Counted from the stretch's first letter, positions 6,592 through 15,202 are shown. The stretch: DNA of 20,362 nt from Burkholderiales bacterium (GCA_025352345.1 JANXTP010000175.1:1-20362), one strand, 5' to 3'. The notes: a model not told the origin generated them from the letters alone. Made by a program: numbers and translations.

Positions 6592-7732
6592 GCAGGCCCA
6601 TCTCCTTGCGCAGTTGATCGGCCTCGCGGATCGCCTTGGCATCGCCAGCCGCTCGCGCGGCATGGGCCAGCACCAGCAGATCCAGCGGCTCGCGCTGCTT
6701 GCGCACGTTCTCGCGTGCCAGTTCCAGCGCGGCGGCGGGCTTGTCGTCGACCCACAAAGCGAACATCGCCTGTTCGCGGGCATGGGTGCCGCGCGCACCG
6801 GGGCGCAGATTGGCTTGCGCCATCGCATCGCGCACCAGGCGGGCATCGACGGCCGCGTTCGGCGTTTTCAGCCGCGTGCCAACCATCGCCAGGCGCAGCA
6901 TCACGGCGTCGGTGCGGGGCTGTGGCACCAGCAACGCCAGGGCCTCTTCTTCACGCCCTTGTTCGAACAGAAAATCGATGTAGGTCAACAGCGTGTAGCC
7001 CCCGGTCTCGGCTTCCAGCGCCTTCTTGAAAGCCGCCTCGGCCGCCTCGGGCTTGCCACCGCGCTGCTCCAGCTCGGCCAGCGTGGTCAGCAGCCACGAG
7101 CGCGTCGATGCAGGCAGCCGTGGCGGCGCCAGCAGCTGTTGCAAGGTGCGGCGCGCCTCCTCGTCGTCGCCGCGCAGGCTGGCGTTTTCGGCCAGACAGG
7201 CCTGAGATTCGAGACGTACCCCGGCCGCCTGCAAGCCCCGACAAGCCGCATCGGAGGCGGCATAGCGCCCCTGCACGCGGCGCACGGTGGCCAGCGTCAA
7301 CCAGGCCTGCGCGTGGTCGGGTCGGCGCGCGACCAGCATCTCCAGGTGGCTCGCCGAGAGCTCGAACTCATGCAGATACTGCTGCACCGTCGCCTGCAAC
7401 AGCAGCACGTCGTCGGGTGCGGTCTTCGGATCAGGCCAGCCCTGCAGCACCGCCAGCGTTTGGCCGGCATAGCGGGGATCGCCCAGTTCACGCGCCCGCG
7501 ACAGGTAACGCCGGGCCAGAGAAACAGCCGTCGCCGCGTCAGTGGGGTGATTGACCCACAGCCGACGCAGTTGCCGGTCTTCGGCCGCCGTACCGCCCGC
7601 AGGCAACACCTCGATCACTTCGGTGTCCAGGGTCGGATTGAGCGGTTCGGCACCGGCACCGTGGCTCCACACCGTCGGCAGCGCGCCGACAGTCAGCACT
7701 GCGGCAAGACGCCAGCCTGAAACTCGAAACAT
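6563..7732 (-). CDS. Secreted tetratricopeptide-repeat protein
   Basis: The product has 389 residues. A signal peptide (MFRVSGWRLAAVLTVGALP, ending near SHGAGA) indicates export to the periplasm. The rest is almost entirely helical TPR-like repeats: AQAWLTLATVRRVQGRYAAS, WLLTTLAELEQRGGKPEAAE followed by AAFKKALEAE, TYIDFLFEQGREEEALALL, and a C-terminal pair around LVLAHAARAAGDAKAIREAD. TPRs bind partner proteins; no catalytic motif is visible. I chose the ATG at 7732, with AGGAG twelve bases upstream, over a GTG at 7756. It sits between the small lipoprotein gene and the HupE-like gene, overlapping the latter, so it probably acts with that membrane protein at the periplasmic face. The exact role is unknown. 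Confidence 0.85.
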   Translation of the reverse strand: MFRVSGWRLAAVLTVGALPTVWSHGAGAEPLNPTLDTEVIEVLPAGGTAAEDRQLRRLWVNHPTDAATAVSLARRYLSRARELGDPRYAGQTLAVLQGWPDPKTAPDDVLLLQATVQQYLHEFELSASHLEMLVARRPDHAQAWLTLATVRRVQGRYAASDAACRGLQAAGVRLESQACLAENASLRGDDEEARRTLQQLLAPPRLPASTRSWLLTTLAELEQRGGKPEAAEAAFKKALEAETGGYTLLTYIDFLFEQGREEEALALLVPQPRTDAVMLRLAMVGTRLKTPNAAVDARLVRDAMAQANLRPGARGTHAREQAMFALWVDDKPAAALELARENVRKQREPLDLLVLAHAARAAGDAKAIREADQLRKEMGLHDQRLDALL

Positions 7733-7758
7733 CGCCCTCGCTCCTGTGGAATCCACAT

Positions 7759-7795
7759 AAAAATAGGCGCCCTGCCCCTTGCGGGACGGGACGCC
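7759..7795 (-). terminator. Terminator-like hairpin between lipoprotein and TPR genes
   Basis: On the minus strand, GGCGTCCC pairs with GGGCGCC-type bases (eight pairs with one G-U), extended by CCC/GGG around a GCAA-containing loop. It is followed by TATTTTTA. It lies 21 bases after the lipoprotein stop and 26 bases before the TPR ATG. It probably reduces transcription into the TPR and HupE-like genes rather than separating the cluster fully. Confidence 0.6.
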
Positions 7796-7816
7796 TGAAT
7801 TCTCTCTTACCGCTTA

Positions 7817-8074
7817 TCAGGGAACGGCAGCCGGCTCGGTCGTGTCGCTGGAGGCCAGCGTATCAGGCACAACCACCGGCTCCAGCGTATCGGTCGTGCT
7901 GGGCGGCACCGCCGCCAGCGCGGCAACGTAGCTCGTGGCTGCCGCTGGGTCGCTGGACGCGGCTGCGGGCACGGCATCCGTCACCGCTGGCACTTGCGCG
8001 CCACCCCCCCCACCGCCGCAGGCCGACAACAACGCTACCGCGAAGCCCATCGCCAACAAGGTTTGCTTGCTCAT
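7817..8074 (-). CDS. Small putative lipoprotein with polyglycine linker
   Basis: This 85-residue protein has a short lipoprotein signal peptide, MSKQTLLAMGFAVALLSAC, with lipobox LSAC, followed by six glycines and then a low-complexity tail rich in Ala, Pro, Ser, Thr, Val and Asp. The tail contains near-repeats (TDTLEPVVVP, then TLASSDTTEPAAVP). It is probably attached to the inner face of the outer membrane or to the inner membrane. The ATG at 8074 has AAGGAG eleven bases upstream, and that site overlaps the stop of the DUF4331 gene 13 bases away, so the two are one unit. A run of eight G's (8004-8011) lies just after the lipobox. I recognise no family; a role with DUF4331 is inference. Confidence 0.75.
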   Translation of the reverse strand: MSKQTLLAMGFAVALLSACGGGGGGAQVPAVTDAVPAAASSDPAAATSYVAALAAVPPSTTDTLEPVVVPDTLASSDTTEPAAVP

Positions 8075-8087
8075 GATGGATGACTCC

Positions 8088-9806
8088 TTAGTTGGTGCCA
8101 GCGCCTGGGATCGGCTTGGCAAAGTACGGGAAGGCGCTGGTGCGTGGGTACCCCGGGGTGTCGACTGCTTGGTCGATGCCATCGTGCAGTTTGGTTGAGG
8201 TCAGACCCAGTGGCACGGCAGCGGCGTTACACGTTGACGTGAGCGTCGTGCCACCGTTTGCGCCCGGGATCGTGAAGCTGTTGAAGCCGAGAACGTTCGC
8301 ATTGCTGGACGCCAGGTTCGAGCTGAAGCTGCCCTCGCTGTTGGCCAGACACAGCGTGCCGGTGATCGCGATCAACGAGATGTCAACGACGTCATCGCTG
8401 GGCCGACGGCCATTCGGGTAACCGGCCAGATCGTCCGTCGCAGGGTCCAGATTGGCAGCACCGCCTTTGGCAAGCACGGTTCCGGCGATGCCCAAACGAT
8501 TCTGCTGTCCCAGCGGACGCGCCGTGATTGCGGTGTTCAGGCGCAACATTTCAGCAGGAACGACGGTACCGGCTGGCCGATTGACCGTCGGAATGCCTTG
8601 CAGGAACACGTTCAACAAGTCGGTACGTGGCAGGTTTGTCGGGGCAATAACACCCGGACCAGTGGCAAAGGCAATCTCCAGCAGGCTCGGAAGCGTGGGG
8701 TTGGTCACATAAGTGGCGAATTGCAGGTCGTCCTTTGGCTTGGAGCCATTGAAACGGTCCTTGTCCGGCAAGCCGATGATGACCTCGTTGATCAACGGAT
8801 GACCCAGACGCGAGACTTGCGTCCAGGCGCCGCCATTGATGGCGGTGGTGCCATGACCGCGACGCGGTGTCGGGTTCAGCAGGCGGCCTTGACGCAAGCT
8901 GGCAGTGGTCCAGCCACCAATAACGGTCTCGGAGCCGGCGGTCAGGCAGGACTTCGGCACTTCGATGGCCAGCGTGGTGACGTTCTTGTCTGCAAGACTG
9001 TCAGAGCCCGCATGGTTCGCCGGATCGGTCGCGGCATTCTTCAACGTTGGATCGGTGATAACCGACAGCGGCACATTGACCAAGTCGAAAATCACGCCCA
9101 GGTTGACGGCAAACGGGTCTTTGCGCTGGCCGACAAACACCTTGCCAGGGGCCGAGCAACCTGGGATGTTGACGGTGTAGATGTGCTGGGCTGCGTACGC
9201 CTCGTAGTTCGGAATCGTCTTCGAGCCAATGTTGTCGACTGGCTTGTCAAAGGTGGCCGAGCCGCCGTTGGCATTGGTGATCGCGGCCTTGGTGCCCTTG
9301 CGGCGATCGCCTCGGATGATGTCGACGGTGAAGGTTTCGTTCAGGTTCAGGTTGGGCGAATTCGGCACGGTGACGCCACCAGCCTGAATCAGCGGAATCG
9401 CCACGTTGGCAGAGCCGATCGGGATCTGGACGCCCGGTGAGGCTGCCGTGCCCTTCAGCGTGTTCTTGAATCGGAACTGGAAGGTGATGTCTTCCTTCGC
9501 ATCGCCGTTGTTGTCGATGTGGATTTCGTACAGCGCATTCGGATCCAGAGAGAAATAATTAGGCCCGCCGTACGGGTCCTGCAGCGGCAGGTAATTGGCC
9601 ATGATCGAGACATAGCTCTCACGGCCTGACTCGTAGCTGTTGAACATGTAAAAGTCGGTGGCATCGACCTTGGGCGTCGTCGTGATCGACGGCGCTTCGC
9701 GGTGGCTGGAGGCGTGTGCCGGCAGCGCCGCGCTGATTCCGTAGGCCGCCGCCAGCGCGCCGATGATCGGCAGCAGGCGGGTGGATGGCGTCTGTGTTGT
9801 CTTCAT
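8088..9806 (-). CDS. Secreted DUF4331 family protein
   Basis: The 572-residue product has a signal peptide (LLPIIGALAAAYGISAALPA, cleavage near AHA) and the DUF4331 hallmark start SSHREAPSI, DATDFYMFNSYESG, MANYLPLQDPYGGPNYF and IHIDNNGDAKEDITFQFRF. Further along are GFNSFTIPGANGG and the C-terminal LHDGIDQAVDTPGYPR and FPYFAKPIPGAG. The biochemical function of DUF4331 is not known; proteins of this family are exported and Asp-rich. It is the first gene of a minus-strand cluster with a lipoprotein, a TPR protein and a HupE/UreJ-like membrane protein. The ATG at 9806 has only a weak GAGA ribosome site. I saw no convincing promoter in the 229 bases upstream. Confidence 0.92.
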   Translation of the reverse strand: MKTTQTPSTRLLPIIGALAAAYGISAALPAHASSHREAPSITTTPKVDATDFYMFNSYESGRESYVSIMANYLPLQDPYGGPNYFSLDPNALYEIHIDNNGDAKEDITFQFRFKNTLKGTAASPGVQIPIGSANVAIPLIQAGGVTVPNSPNLNLNETFTVDIIRGDRRKGTKAAITNANGGSATFDKPVDNIGSKTIPNYEAYAAQHIYTVNIPGCSAPGKVFVGQRKDPFAVNLGVIFDLVNVPLSVITDPTLKNAATDPANHAGSDSLADKNVTTLAIEVPKSCLTAGSETVIGGWTTASLRQGRLLNPTPRRGHGTTAINGGAWTQVSRLGHPLINEVIIGLPDKDRFNGSKPKDDLQFATYVTNPTLPSLLEIAFATGPGVIAPTNLPRTDLLNVFLQGIPTVNRPAGTVVPAEMLRLNTAITARPLGQQNRLGIAGTVLAKGGAANLDPATDDLAGYPNGRRPSDDVVDISLIAITGTLCLANSEGSFSSNLASSNANVLGFNSFTIPGANGGTTLTSTCNAAAVPLGLTSTKLHDGIDQAVDTPGYPRTSAFPYFAKPIPGAGTN

Positions 9807-10035
9807 GGGTGGTGTCTCATTTCTAGGTTGTGGGGTTCACGCGCGGCACCAAGGTGCTGCGACCTGACTGGCGTGCCCGCTTCAGGGAGGCGAGTTGCGC
9901 TCCCTCACTTACGAGACGAGTTCGAATCTGGATGCAGTCGATCACCAACTGAATCGCAACAAGCTGTTGAATGACGTGCGGTATCAGCGCAACGAGCCCC
10001 AAACCACGCGTTTACCCTAAGACCTCCCAACGTCC

Positions 10036-12411
10036 TCAGCGGCGGATCTGCAATTTGGCGAATGCGGCCGACATCGCCCCGCCACCGGCCACGATGTCGC
10101 TCGCGCGCGGCTTCGATGGCCGTTCACCGCGACCCGTTGGCTGGAATCGGTTGCCGGCCCCGGCCGCATCCTTGCCACCGCGGTCGGCGGGCACCGCATC
10201 GAGCTTCATCGTCAGCGAGATCCGCTGCCGCGACAGGTCGACCTCGAGCACCTTGACCTTGACCACGTCACCGGTCTTCACCACCTCGCGCGCATCACTG
10301 ACAAACTTGTGGGCGAGTTGGCTCACGTGGATCAGACCGTCCTGATGCACGCCCAGGTCGACGAAGGCACCGAACTGCGCGACGTTGCTGATCGTGCCTT
10401 CGAGCGTCATGCCCGGCTGCAGGTCCTTGATGTCCTCGATGCCGTCGGCGAGCTTCGCCACCTTGAAGTCAGGGCGCGGATCGCGGCCCGGCTTCTCCAG
10501 CTCGGCCAGGATGTCCTTCACCGTGATCGCACCGAAGCGCGCGTCGGCGAAGGCTTCGGGCTTCAAAGAACGAATCACGTCGCTGCGACCCATCACCTCA
10601 GCGGCTGGCGTCTTCACCGCGGCCAGGATGCGCTCAACCACCGGATAGGTCTCGGGGTGCACGCCCGACTGGTCGAGAGGGTTGTCGCCGTTGCGCACGC
10701 GCAGGAAGCCGGCGCTCTGCTCGAAGGTCTTCGCACCCAGCCCGGCCACCTCCAGCAATTGCTGCCGGTTGCGAAACGCCCCATGCGCGTCACGCCAGCG
10801 CACCACGCTGGCCGCCACCGCAGCGCTCAGGCCCGACACCCGCGACAGCAAGGGCACCGAGGCGGTGTTCACATCGACCCCGACGGCGTTGACGCAGTCC
10901 TCGATCACCGCGTTCAGGCTCTTGGCCAGATCGCTCTGGTTGACGTCGTGCTGGTACTGGCCGACACCGATGCTCTTCGGCTCGATCTTCACCAGCTCGG
11001 CCAAGGGGTCTTGCAGGCGCCGCGCGATGCTGACCGCGCCGCGCAGACTCACATCCAGATCGGGCAGTTCCTTGCTGGCGACTTCGCTGGCGCTGTAGAC
11101 CGAGGCGCCGGCCTCGCTGACGACGACCTTGGTGATCTGGCGATCGGCCGACACTTTCTGGAGGCGTTGGATCAGCTCCACCGCCAGCTTGTCGGTCTCG
11201 CGGCTGCCGGTGCCGTTGCCGATCGCGATCAGGTCGACGCCATGCGTCGCACACAAGCGGGCCAGCGCGTGCAGCGAGCCCTCCCAGTCGCGGCGAGGCT
11301 CCAGCGGGTAGATCGTCTCGGTCGCCAGCACCTTGGCGGTCGCATCGACCACGGCCACTTTGCAGCCGGTGCGGATGCCCGGGTCCAGCCCCATCACCAC
11401 GCGCGGGCCGGCGGGTGCGGCCAGCAGCAGGTCGCGCAGATTTTCAGCAAACACCTTGATCGCAACCTGCTCGGCGGCTTCGCGCAGGCGGGCGAACAGG
11501 TCGCGCTCCAGGCTCATACTGAGCTTGACCTTCCAGCACCAGGCGATGCACCTGCGGATCAGGTCATCGGCAGGCCGTTGGGCGTGGTGCCAGCTCAGGT
11601 GCACCGCGATGCGGCCTTCGGCGAGTGATACCGCAGGCGTGGGCCGGCCGGTCTGGGTCAGTACCGCATCGGTTGGCGCGGCTTCGAGCACCAGCTTCGC
11701 GTCCAGCAGTTCCAACGTGCGGCCGCGGAACACCGCCAGCGCGCGATGCGACAGCACGCAGCGGATCGGCTCGGCGTAGTCGAAGTAGTCGCGAAACTTG
11801 GCCGTGTCGGGTTGGTTGGCGTCCTTGCCCTCCAGCAGCTTGCTCTGGAAGCGGCCCTCGGCCCACAACCATTCCCGCAGCTTGCCGACCAGCACCGCGT
11901 CTTCGGCCCAACGCTCGGCCAGGATGTCACGCACACCGTCGAGCACGGCCGTCGCGTCGGCGAAGCCCGCGTCGACATTGGTGAAGGCGATGGCCTCGGC
12001 CAGCGGTTCGAGCGTCGGGTCGGCAAACAGCTGGTCGGCCAGCGGCTCCAGGCCCGCCTCGCGGGCGATCATCGCCTTGGTGCGGCGCTTTTGTTTGAAA
12101 GGCAGGTAGAGGTCTTCAAGCTCTTGCTTGGTCGGCGCAGCCTCGATCGCCGCCTGCAGCGCAGGCGTCAGCTTGCCCTGGTCGGCGATGCTCTTGAGCA
12201 CCGCTTCGCGGCGCTCTTCCAGCTCACGCAGGTACGACAGCCGCGCTTCGAGTTCGCGCAGCTGGATGTCGTCGAGGTTGTCCGTCGCTTCCTTTCGATA
12301 CCGGGCGATGAACGGCACGGTGGCGCCGCCATCGAGCAGTTCGACAGCAGCGTTCACTTGGGCCGGCCGAACCTTCAGTTCAGCAGCGATTTGCAGCAGG
12401 ATCTTGTTCAA
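10036..12411 (-). CDS. tex: Tex family RNA-binding transcription accessory protein
   Basis: Tex (YhgF) is a cytoplasmic nucleic-acid-binding protein that interacts with the transcription machinery. The 791 residues show the usual order. The N-terminal helical region has NKILLQIAAELKVRPAQV and GGATVPFIARYRKEAT. The YqgF-like RNase H fold lies from about 335 (VVMGLDPGIRTGCKVAVVD) and includes IAIGNGTGSRETDKLA. Helix-hairpin-helix parts follow (SVPLLSRVSGLSAAVAASVV, LLEVAGLGAKTFEQSAGFL). A C-terminal S1 domain from about 660 has GMTLEGTISNVAQFGAFVDL and QDGLIHVSQLAHKFV. The first usable codon is TTG at 12411, with no purine-rich site before it. An ATG at 12433 is one base out of frame across a run of six identical bases. 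A strong terminator ends 29 bases upstream, so its own promoter placement is puzzling. Confidence 0.95.
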   Translation of the reverse strand: MNKILLQIAAELKVRPAQVNAAVELLDGGATVPFIARYRKEATDNLDDIQLRELEARLSYLRELEERREAVLKSIADQGKLTPALQAAIEAAPTKQELEDLYLPFKQKRRTKAMIAREAGLEPLADQLFADPTLEPLAEAIAFTNVDAGFADATAVLDGVRDILAERWAEDAVLVGKLREWLWAEGRFQSKLLEGKDANQPDTAKFRDYFDYAEPIRCVLSHRALAVFRGRTLELLDAKLVLEAAPTDAVLTQTGRPTPAVSLAEGRIAVHLSWHHAQRPADDLIRRCIAWCWKVKLSMSLERDLFARLREAAEQVAIKVFAENLRDLLLAAPAGPRVVMGLDPGIRTGCKVAVVDATAKVLATETIYPLEPRRDWEGSLHALARLCATHGVDLIAIGNGTGSRETDKLAVELIQRLQKVSADRQITKVVVSEAGASVYSASEVASKELPDLDVSLRGAVSIARRLQDPLAELVKIEPKSIGVGQYQHDVNQSDLAKSLNAVIEDCVNAVGVDVNTASVPLLSRVSGLSAAVAASVVRWRDAHGAFRNRQQLLEVAGLGAKTFEQSAGFLRVRNGDNPLDQSGVHPETYPVVERILAAVKTPAAEVMGRSDVIRSLKPEAFADARFGAITVKDILAELEKPGRDPRPDFKVAKLADGIEDIKDLQPGMTLEGTISNVAQFGAFVDLGVHQDGLIHVSQLAHKFVSDAREVVKTGDVVKVKVLEVDLSRQRISLTMKLDAVPADRGGKDAAGAGNRFQPTGRGERPSKPRASDIVAGGGAMSAAFAKLQIRR

Positions 12412-12439
12412 GGGAGGGGGGCCGATCGGGCATGAAACG

Positions 12440-12485
12440 AGAAGAAAGAAAACCGCCCCAAGGCGCGCTCAGCGCACCGGGGCGG
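12440..12485 (-). terminator. Intrinsic terminator after the flavoprotein gene
   Basis: On the minus strand, CCGCCCC pairs with GGGGCGG around an inner stem GGTGCGC-TGA-GCGCGCC (two-base TT bulge), followed by TTTTCTTTCTT. The stem covers the flavoprotein stop codon at 12469. The tex start at 12411 is only 29 bases beyond the T-rich tract. Confidence 0.85.
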
Positions 12486-13833
12486 CGGAGTGTGCCACGG
12501 GGGTTTGGCCGAGATACCGCAGTGCCCCCTCGGCCGCCCAGACACCGCTGGCAAAGCAGGCGGTCAGCAAGTAGCCGCCGGTCGGCGCTTCCCAATCGAG
12601 CATCTCGCCGGCACAGAACACGCCGGGCAAGGCCCGCAGCATGCCGCTCGTGTCCATCGCCTCGAAGCGCACGCCACCGGCCGTGCTGATGGCCTCGTCG
12701 ATCGGGCGCGGTGCGGTCAACGTCAGCGGCAAGGCCTTGATCGCCGTGGCAAGGCGCTGCGGATCCGCGATCGCGTCGCGCGGCAGCAACTCGTACAGCA
12801 GCGCCGCCTTGACGCCGTCCAGACGCAGCCGACCTTTCAAATGAGTGGACAGCGACCGCGAGCCGCGCGGGTGCGCCACTTCGCGGGCAACCCAATCGGC
12901 ACTGCGGCCGGGCAGCAGATCGATGTGGGCGACCTCGCGGCCGTCGGCCCCGATGGCATCGCGCAGTACGGAAGACGCCGCATAAACCAGGCTGCCTTCA
13001 ACGCCGCCGTCGGTGACGACGAACTCGCCCGCCTGTGCGAACACCTGACCACCGGGGCCAGCGTAAGCCAGTGCCACGTTCTTCAGCGGCGCACCCGCAT
13101 GGCGGCTGCGGAAGTGCTCGCTCCAGCCAGGTCGGACTTCTCCCCGCGCATTGAGGTGCGCGACATCGAAACCACAATTCGACGGCCGCAGCGGTGCGAC
13201 CTCGACACCACGCGCCTGCAAGCATGGCACCCAGGCACCATCGGACCCTAGCCGCGTCCAACTGGCGCCGCCCAGCGCCAGCACGACCGCGTCAGCGCAC
13301 ACCTTCAGGGCGCCCTGCGGTGTCTCGAAAGCCAGCGTGCTCGCTGCCACGGTGTCAAAAGAATCAGCCCAGCCCACCCAGCGGTGTCGCATGTGGAAGC
13401 GCACCCCTTGATCGCGCAAGCGATGCAGCCAGGCGCGCAGCAGCGGCGCGGCTTTCAGGTCGAGCGGGAACACCCGGCCCGAGCTGCCGATGAAGGTGCC
13501 GATGCCCAGCCCCTGCGCCCAGGCGCGCAACTCAGCGGCGCTAAAGCGCTGCAACATCGGCTCGACGGCGTCGCGGCGATCGGCATAGCGCGCGGCAAAG
13601 GCGTCGGCAGGTTCGGAGTGCGTCAGGTTCAACCCGCCCTGGCCGGCCAGCAGAAACTTGCGGCCGACCGATGGCATGGCGTCATACAAGTCAACCTGCA
13701 CCCCGGCAGCGGCAAGTACCTCGGCAGCCATCAGACCGGCCGGGCCGCCGCCGACGATGGCGACATGCTGTTCAAGTTTCGGGAGGGCGTCGAGCAACTG
13801 GATGCAGTGAAGTCGAGAAAGGCCGAGGAGCAT
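12469..13833 (-). CDS. TIGR03862/HI0933-type FAD flavoprotein
   Basis: The 454-residue protein resembles the HI0933/YhiN (BaiN-like) flavoproteins, subgroup TIGR03862. Near residues 23-44, HVAIVGGGPAGLMAAEVLAA is the dinucleotide-binding motif for FAD. GRKFLLAGQGGLNLTHSE (about 58-75) is the family signature in the form with no Cys. SGRVFPLDLKAAPLLRAWLH and ADAVVLALGGASW follow. The C-terminal FAD site is ISTAGGVRFEAM, LPGVFCAGEMLDWEAPTGGY and LLTACFASGVWAAEG. It is a probable soluble oxidoreductase; the substrate is unknown. The ATG at 13833 has AGGTG seven bases upstream. A strong terminator covers its stop codon, and it is divergent from the DUF1223 gene across 88 bases. Confidence 0.9.
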   Translation of the reverse strand: MLLGLSRLHCIQLLDALPKLEQHVAIVGGGPAGLMAAEVLAAAGVQVDLYDAMPSVGRKFLLAGQGGLNLTHSEPADAFAARYADRRDAVEPMLQRFSAAELRAWAQGLGIGTFIGSSGRVFPLDLKAAPLLRAWLHRLRDQGVRFHMRHRWVGWADSFDTVAASTLAFETPQGALKVCADAVVLALGGASWTRLGSDGAWVPCLQARGVEVAPLRPSNCGFDVAHLNARGEVRPGWSEHFRSRHAGAPLKNVALAYAGPGGQVFAQAGEFVVTDGGVEGSLVYAASSVLRDAIGADGREVAHIDLLPGRSADWVAREVAHPRGSRSLSTHLKGRLRLDGVKAALLYELLPRDAIADPQRLATAIKALPLTLTAPRPIDEAISTAGGVRFEAMDTSGMLRALPGVFCAGEMLDWEAPTGGYLLTACFASGVWAAEGALRYLGQTPVAHSAAPVR

Positions 13834-13921
13834 AGAGCACCTGTGTTGAAAGCCGCCCCGCTCCGTAAGGTTCGACGACCCGGCGCGACGCAGTCAGGTC
13901 GTTGCCCACCCGGAGTACCGC

Positions 13922-14743
13922 ATGCCGATGGAATCCTTGTCCGCAATAAAGTTTCATTGCCAGCCGGTGGCCAGCGGTGGCAGACACGTCGCTCGTCGTG
14001 CATGGCAGCTGCTGCTCGTCACCGTGGGCGCCGGCAGCTTGGTCACGTCGTCGCCAGCAGCGGAAGGCGGCGGCAGTTGCACCGCGCGCAGCGGTGCCAC
14101 GACGCCCGCGGTGGTCGAGCTCTACACCTCGGAAGGCTGCAGCTCGTGTCCTCCCGCCGACCGCTGGCTGTCGACGCTGTCGACGCAGCGCGATGTGATT
14201 GCGCTGGCCTTCCACGTCGATTACTGGGACAACCTGGGCTGGAAGGATCCGTTCAGCAGCCCGGCTTTCACGGCGCGGCAATCTCAGCAGCAAGCGGTCA
14301 ATGGTTCGCGCTACAGCTACACCCCGCAGGTGACGATCAACGGCATCGACATCCGCCACTGGCCCAGCCTGCGCGCACCGATCACCGTGCCGCCGGTCGC
14401 CTCACCGGTGCAGGTGCAGCTCAGCCGTGACGGCGATCGCTACACCGCGGTCGTGCAGGCAATGGGCGGTGCCTCGGCGCGGGTCGGGGCTTACTGGGCG
14501 GTGACCGAGAACGCGCTGGTGTCGGAGGTGAAACGTGGTGAAAACGGCGGATCGACACTGAGACACGATTTTGTCGTGCGCGACTACCGCCCGGTGTCGC
14601 CCTGGGCCACCGTCGACGGCACCAAGACACTCAGCTTCAACCTGCTGCCGGCGTCCGACGGCAGCCGCCCGAGGCAGGTCCATCTGGTGGTGTTCGATGC
14701 CGACACCGGCAGACCGGTGCAGGCGGTCAAACTCGGTTGCTGA
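13922..14743 (+). CDS. Exported DUF1223 thioredoxin-fold protein
   Basis: The 273-residue product has an N-terminal export signal (ARRAWQLLLVTVGAGSL, then SSPAAEG) and the DUF1223 core. VVELYTSEGCSSCPPAD carries a CxxC pair at C73 and C76. It is followed by FHVDYWDNLGWKDPFSSPAF, TARQ, and YTPQVTINGID, which has the cis-Pro-like TPQ typical of thioredoxin folds. A second, beta-rich half begins near residue 160. The fold and CxxC suggest redox activity in the periplasm, but the function of the family is not established. The ATG at 13922 has GGAG six bases upstream. It is convergent with the CBS protein gene, nine bases between the stops, with no terminator visible there. Confidence 0.9.
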   Translation: MPMESLSAIKFHCQPVASGGRHVARRAWQLLLVTVGAGSLVTSSPAAEGGGSCTARSGATTPAVVELYTSEGCSSCPPADRWLSTLSTQRDVIALAFHVDYWDNLGWKDPFSSPAFTARQSQQQAVNGSRYSYTPQVTINGIDIRHWPSLRAPITVPPVASPVQVQLSRDGDRYTAVVQAMGGASARVGAYWAVTENALVSEVKRGENGGSTLRHDFVVRDYRPVSPWATVDGTKTLSFNLLPASDGSRPRQVHLVVFDADTGRPVQAVKLGC

Positions 14744-14752
14744 CGCCCAAGA

Positions 14753-15202
14753 TCAGTAGGCGGCGACGCTGTTGCCGCGGATGTAGCCTTCCAGGTAAGT
14801 GATCAGCTCGGTCTGGTGGCAGATCACTTCCTTGACCACGTCGCCGACCGACACCATGCCGACGACCTTGCCATTGGTGCACACCGGCAGGTGGCGGATG
14901 TTCTTCGACGACATCATCACCATGCAGGCGTCGATGGTTTCCTCGCCCGTGACGGTGAACACGTCACGCGTCATGATCTCCGCTGCCGTGGTTTCCGAAG
15001 CCTTGCGGTTGCGGAACAACACCTTCAGCGCGCAATCCCGCTCGGACACGATGCCGATCAACTGCTCCTGATCGAGCACCACCACTGAACGGATGGTGTT
15101 GGCCAGCATCATTTCAAGAACGGTCTGTACCGAATCGGTCGATGTCACCGAGAAGACGACCTTTTGTGGCTTCTTCTTGAGCAGATCCTTGACCTTGATC
15201 AT
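14753..15202 (-). CDS. Two-CBS-domain protein
   Basis: The 149-residue protein consists of two CBS domains and little else, so it is probably a cytoplasmic sensor that binds adenine nucleotides as a dimer. CBS1 (about 15-62) has VFSVTSTDSVQTVLEMML, NTIRSVVVLDQEQLIGIVSE and RDCALKVLF. CBS2 (about 75-128) has AAEIMTRDVFTVTGEETID, MSSKNIRHLPVCTNGKVVGM and VSVGDVVKEVI. It starts MIKVKDLLKKK at 15202 with AAGGAG eight bases upstream. Longer in-frame starts up to 15295 lack support. It is divergent from the chemoreceptor gene across 241 bases. No partner enzyme or transporter is adjacent, so its target is unknown. Confidence 0.92.
   Translation of the reverse strand: MIKVKDLLKKKPQKVVFSVTSTDSVQTVLEMMLANTIRSVVVLDQEQLIGIVSERDCALKVLFRNRKASETTAAEIMTRDVFTVTGEETIDACMVMMSSKNIRHLPVCTNGKVVGMVSVGDVVKEVICHQTELITYLEGYIRGNSVAAY

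Noticed and set aside
6592..6846. N-terminal extension of the HupE-like protein up to 6846
   Set aside because: The added residues are the TPR gene in another frame, while the ATG at 6591 has AAGGAG upstream and is followed by a proper signal peptide.
6473..7720. A 415-codon plus-strand open frame opposite the TPR gene
   Set aside because: The minus-strand TPR protein has a signal peptide, ribosome site and repeats; the plus frame has none of these.
9807..10035. An ECF-sigma promoter for the DUF4331 cluster (GAAC and CGTCT-like words near 9910-9930)
   Set aside because: The words are in the wrong order or spacing for GAAC-16/17-CGTC or TGATC-18 patterns, so there is no support.
10309..11628. 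A 439-codon plus-strand open frame opposite tex
   Set aside because: It is antisense to a conserved gene with typical shadow composition and no recognisable motif.
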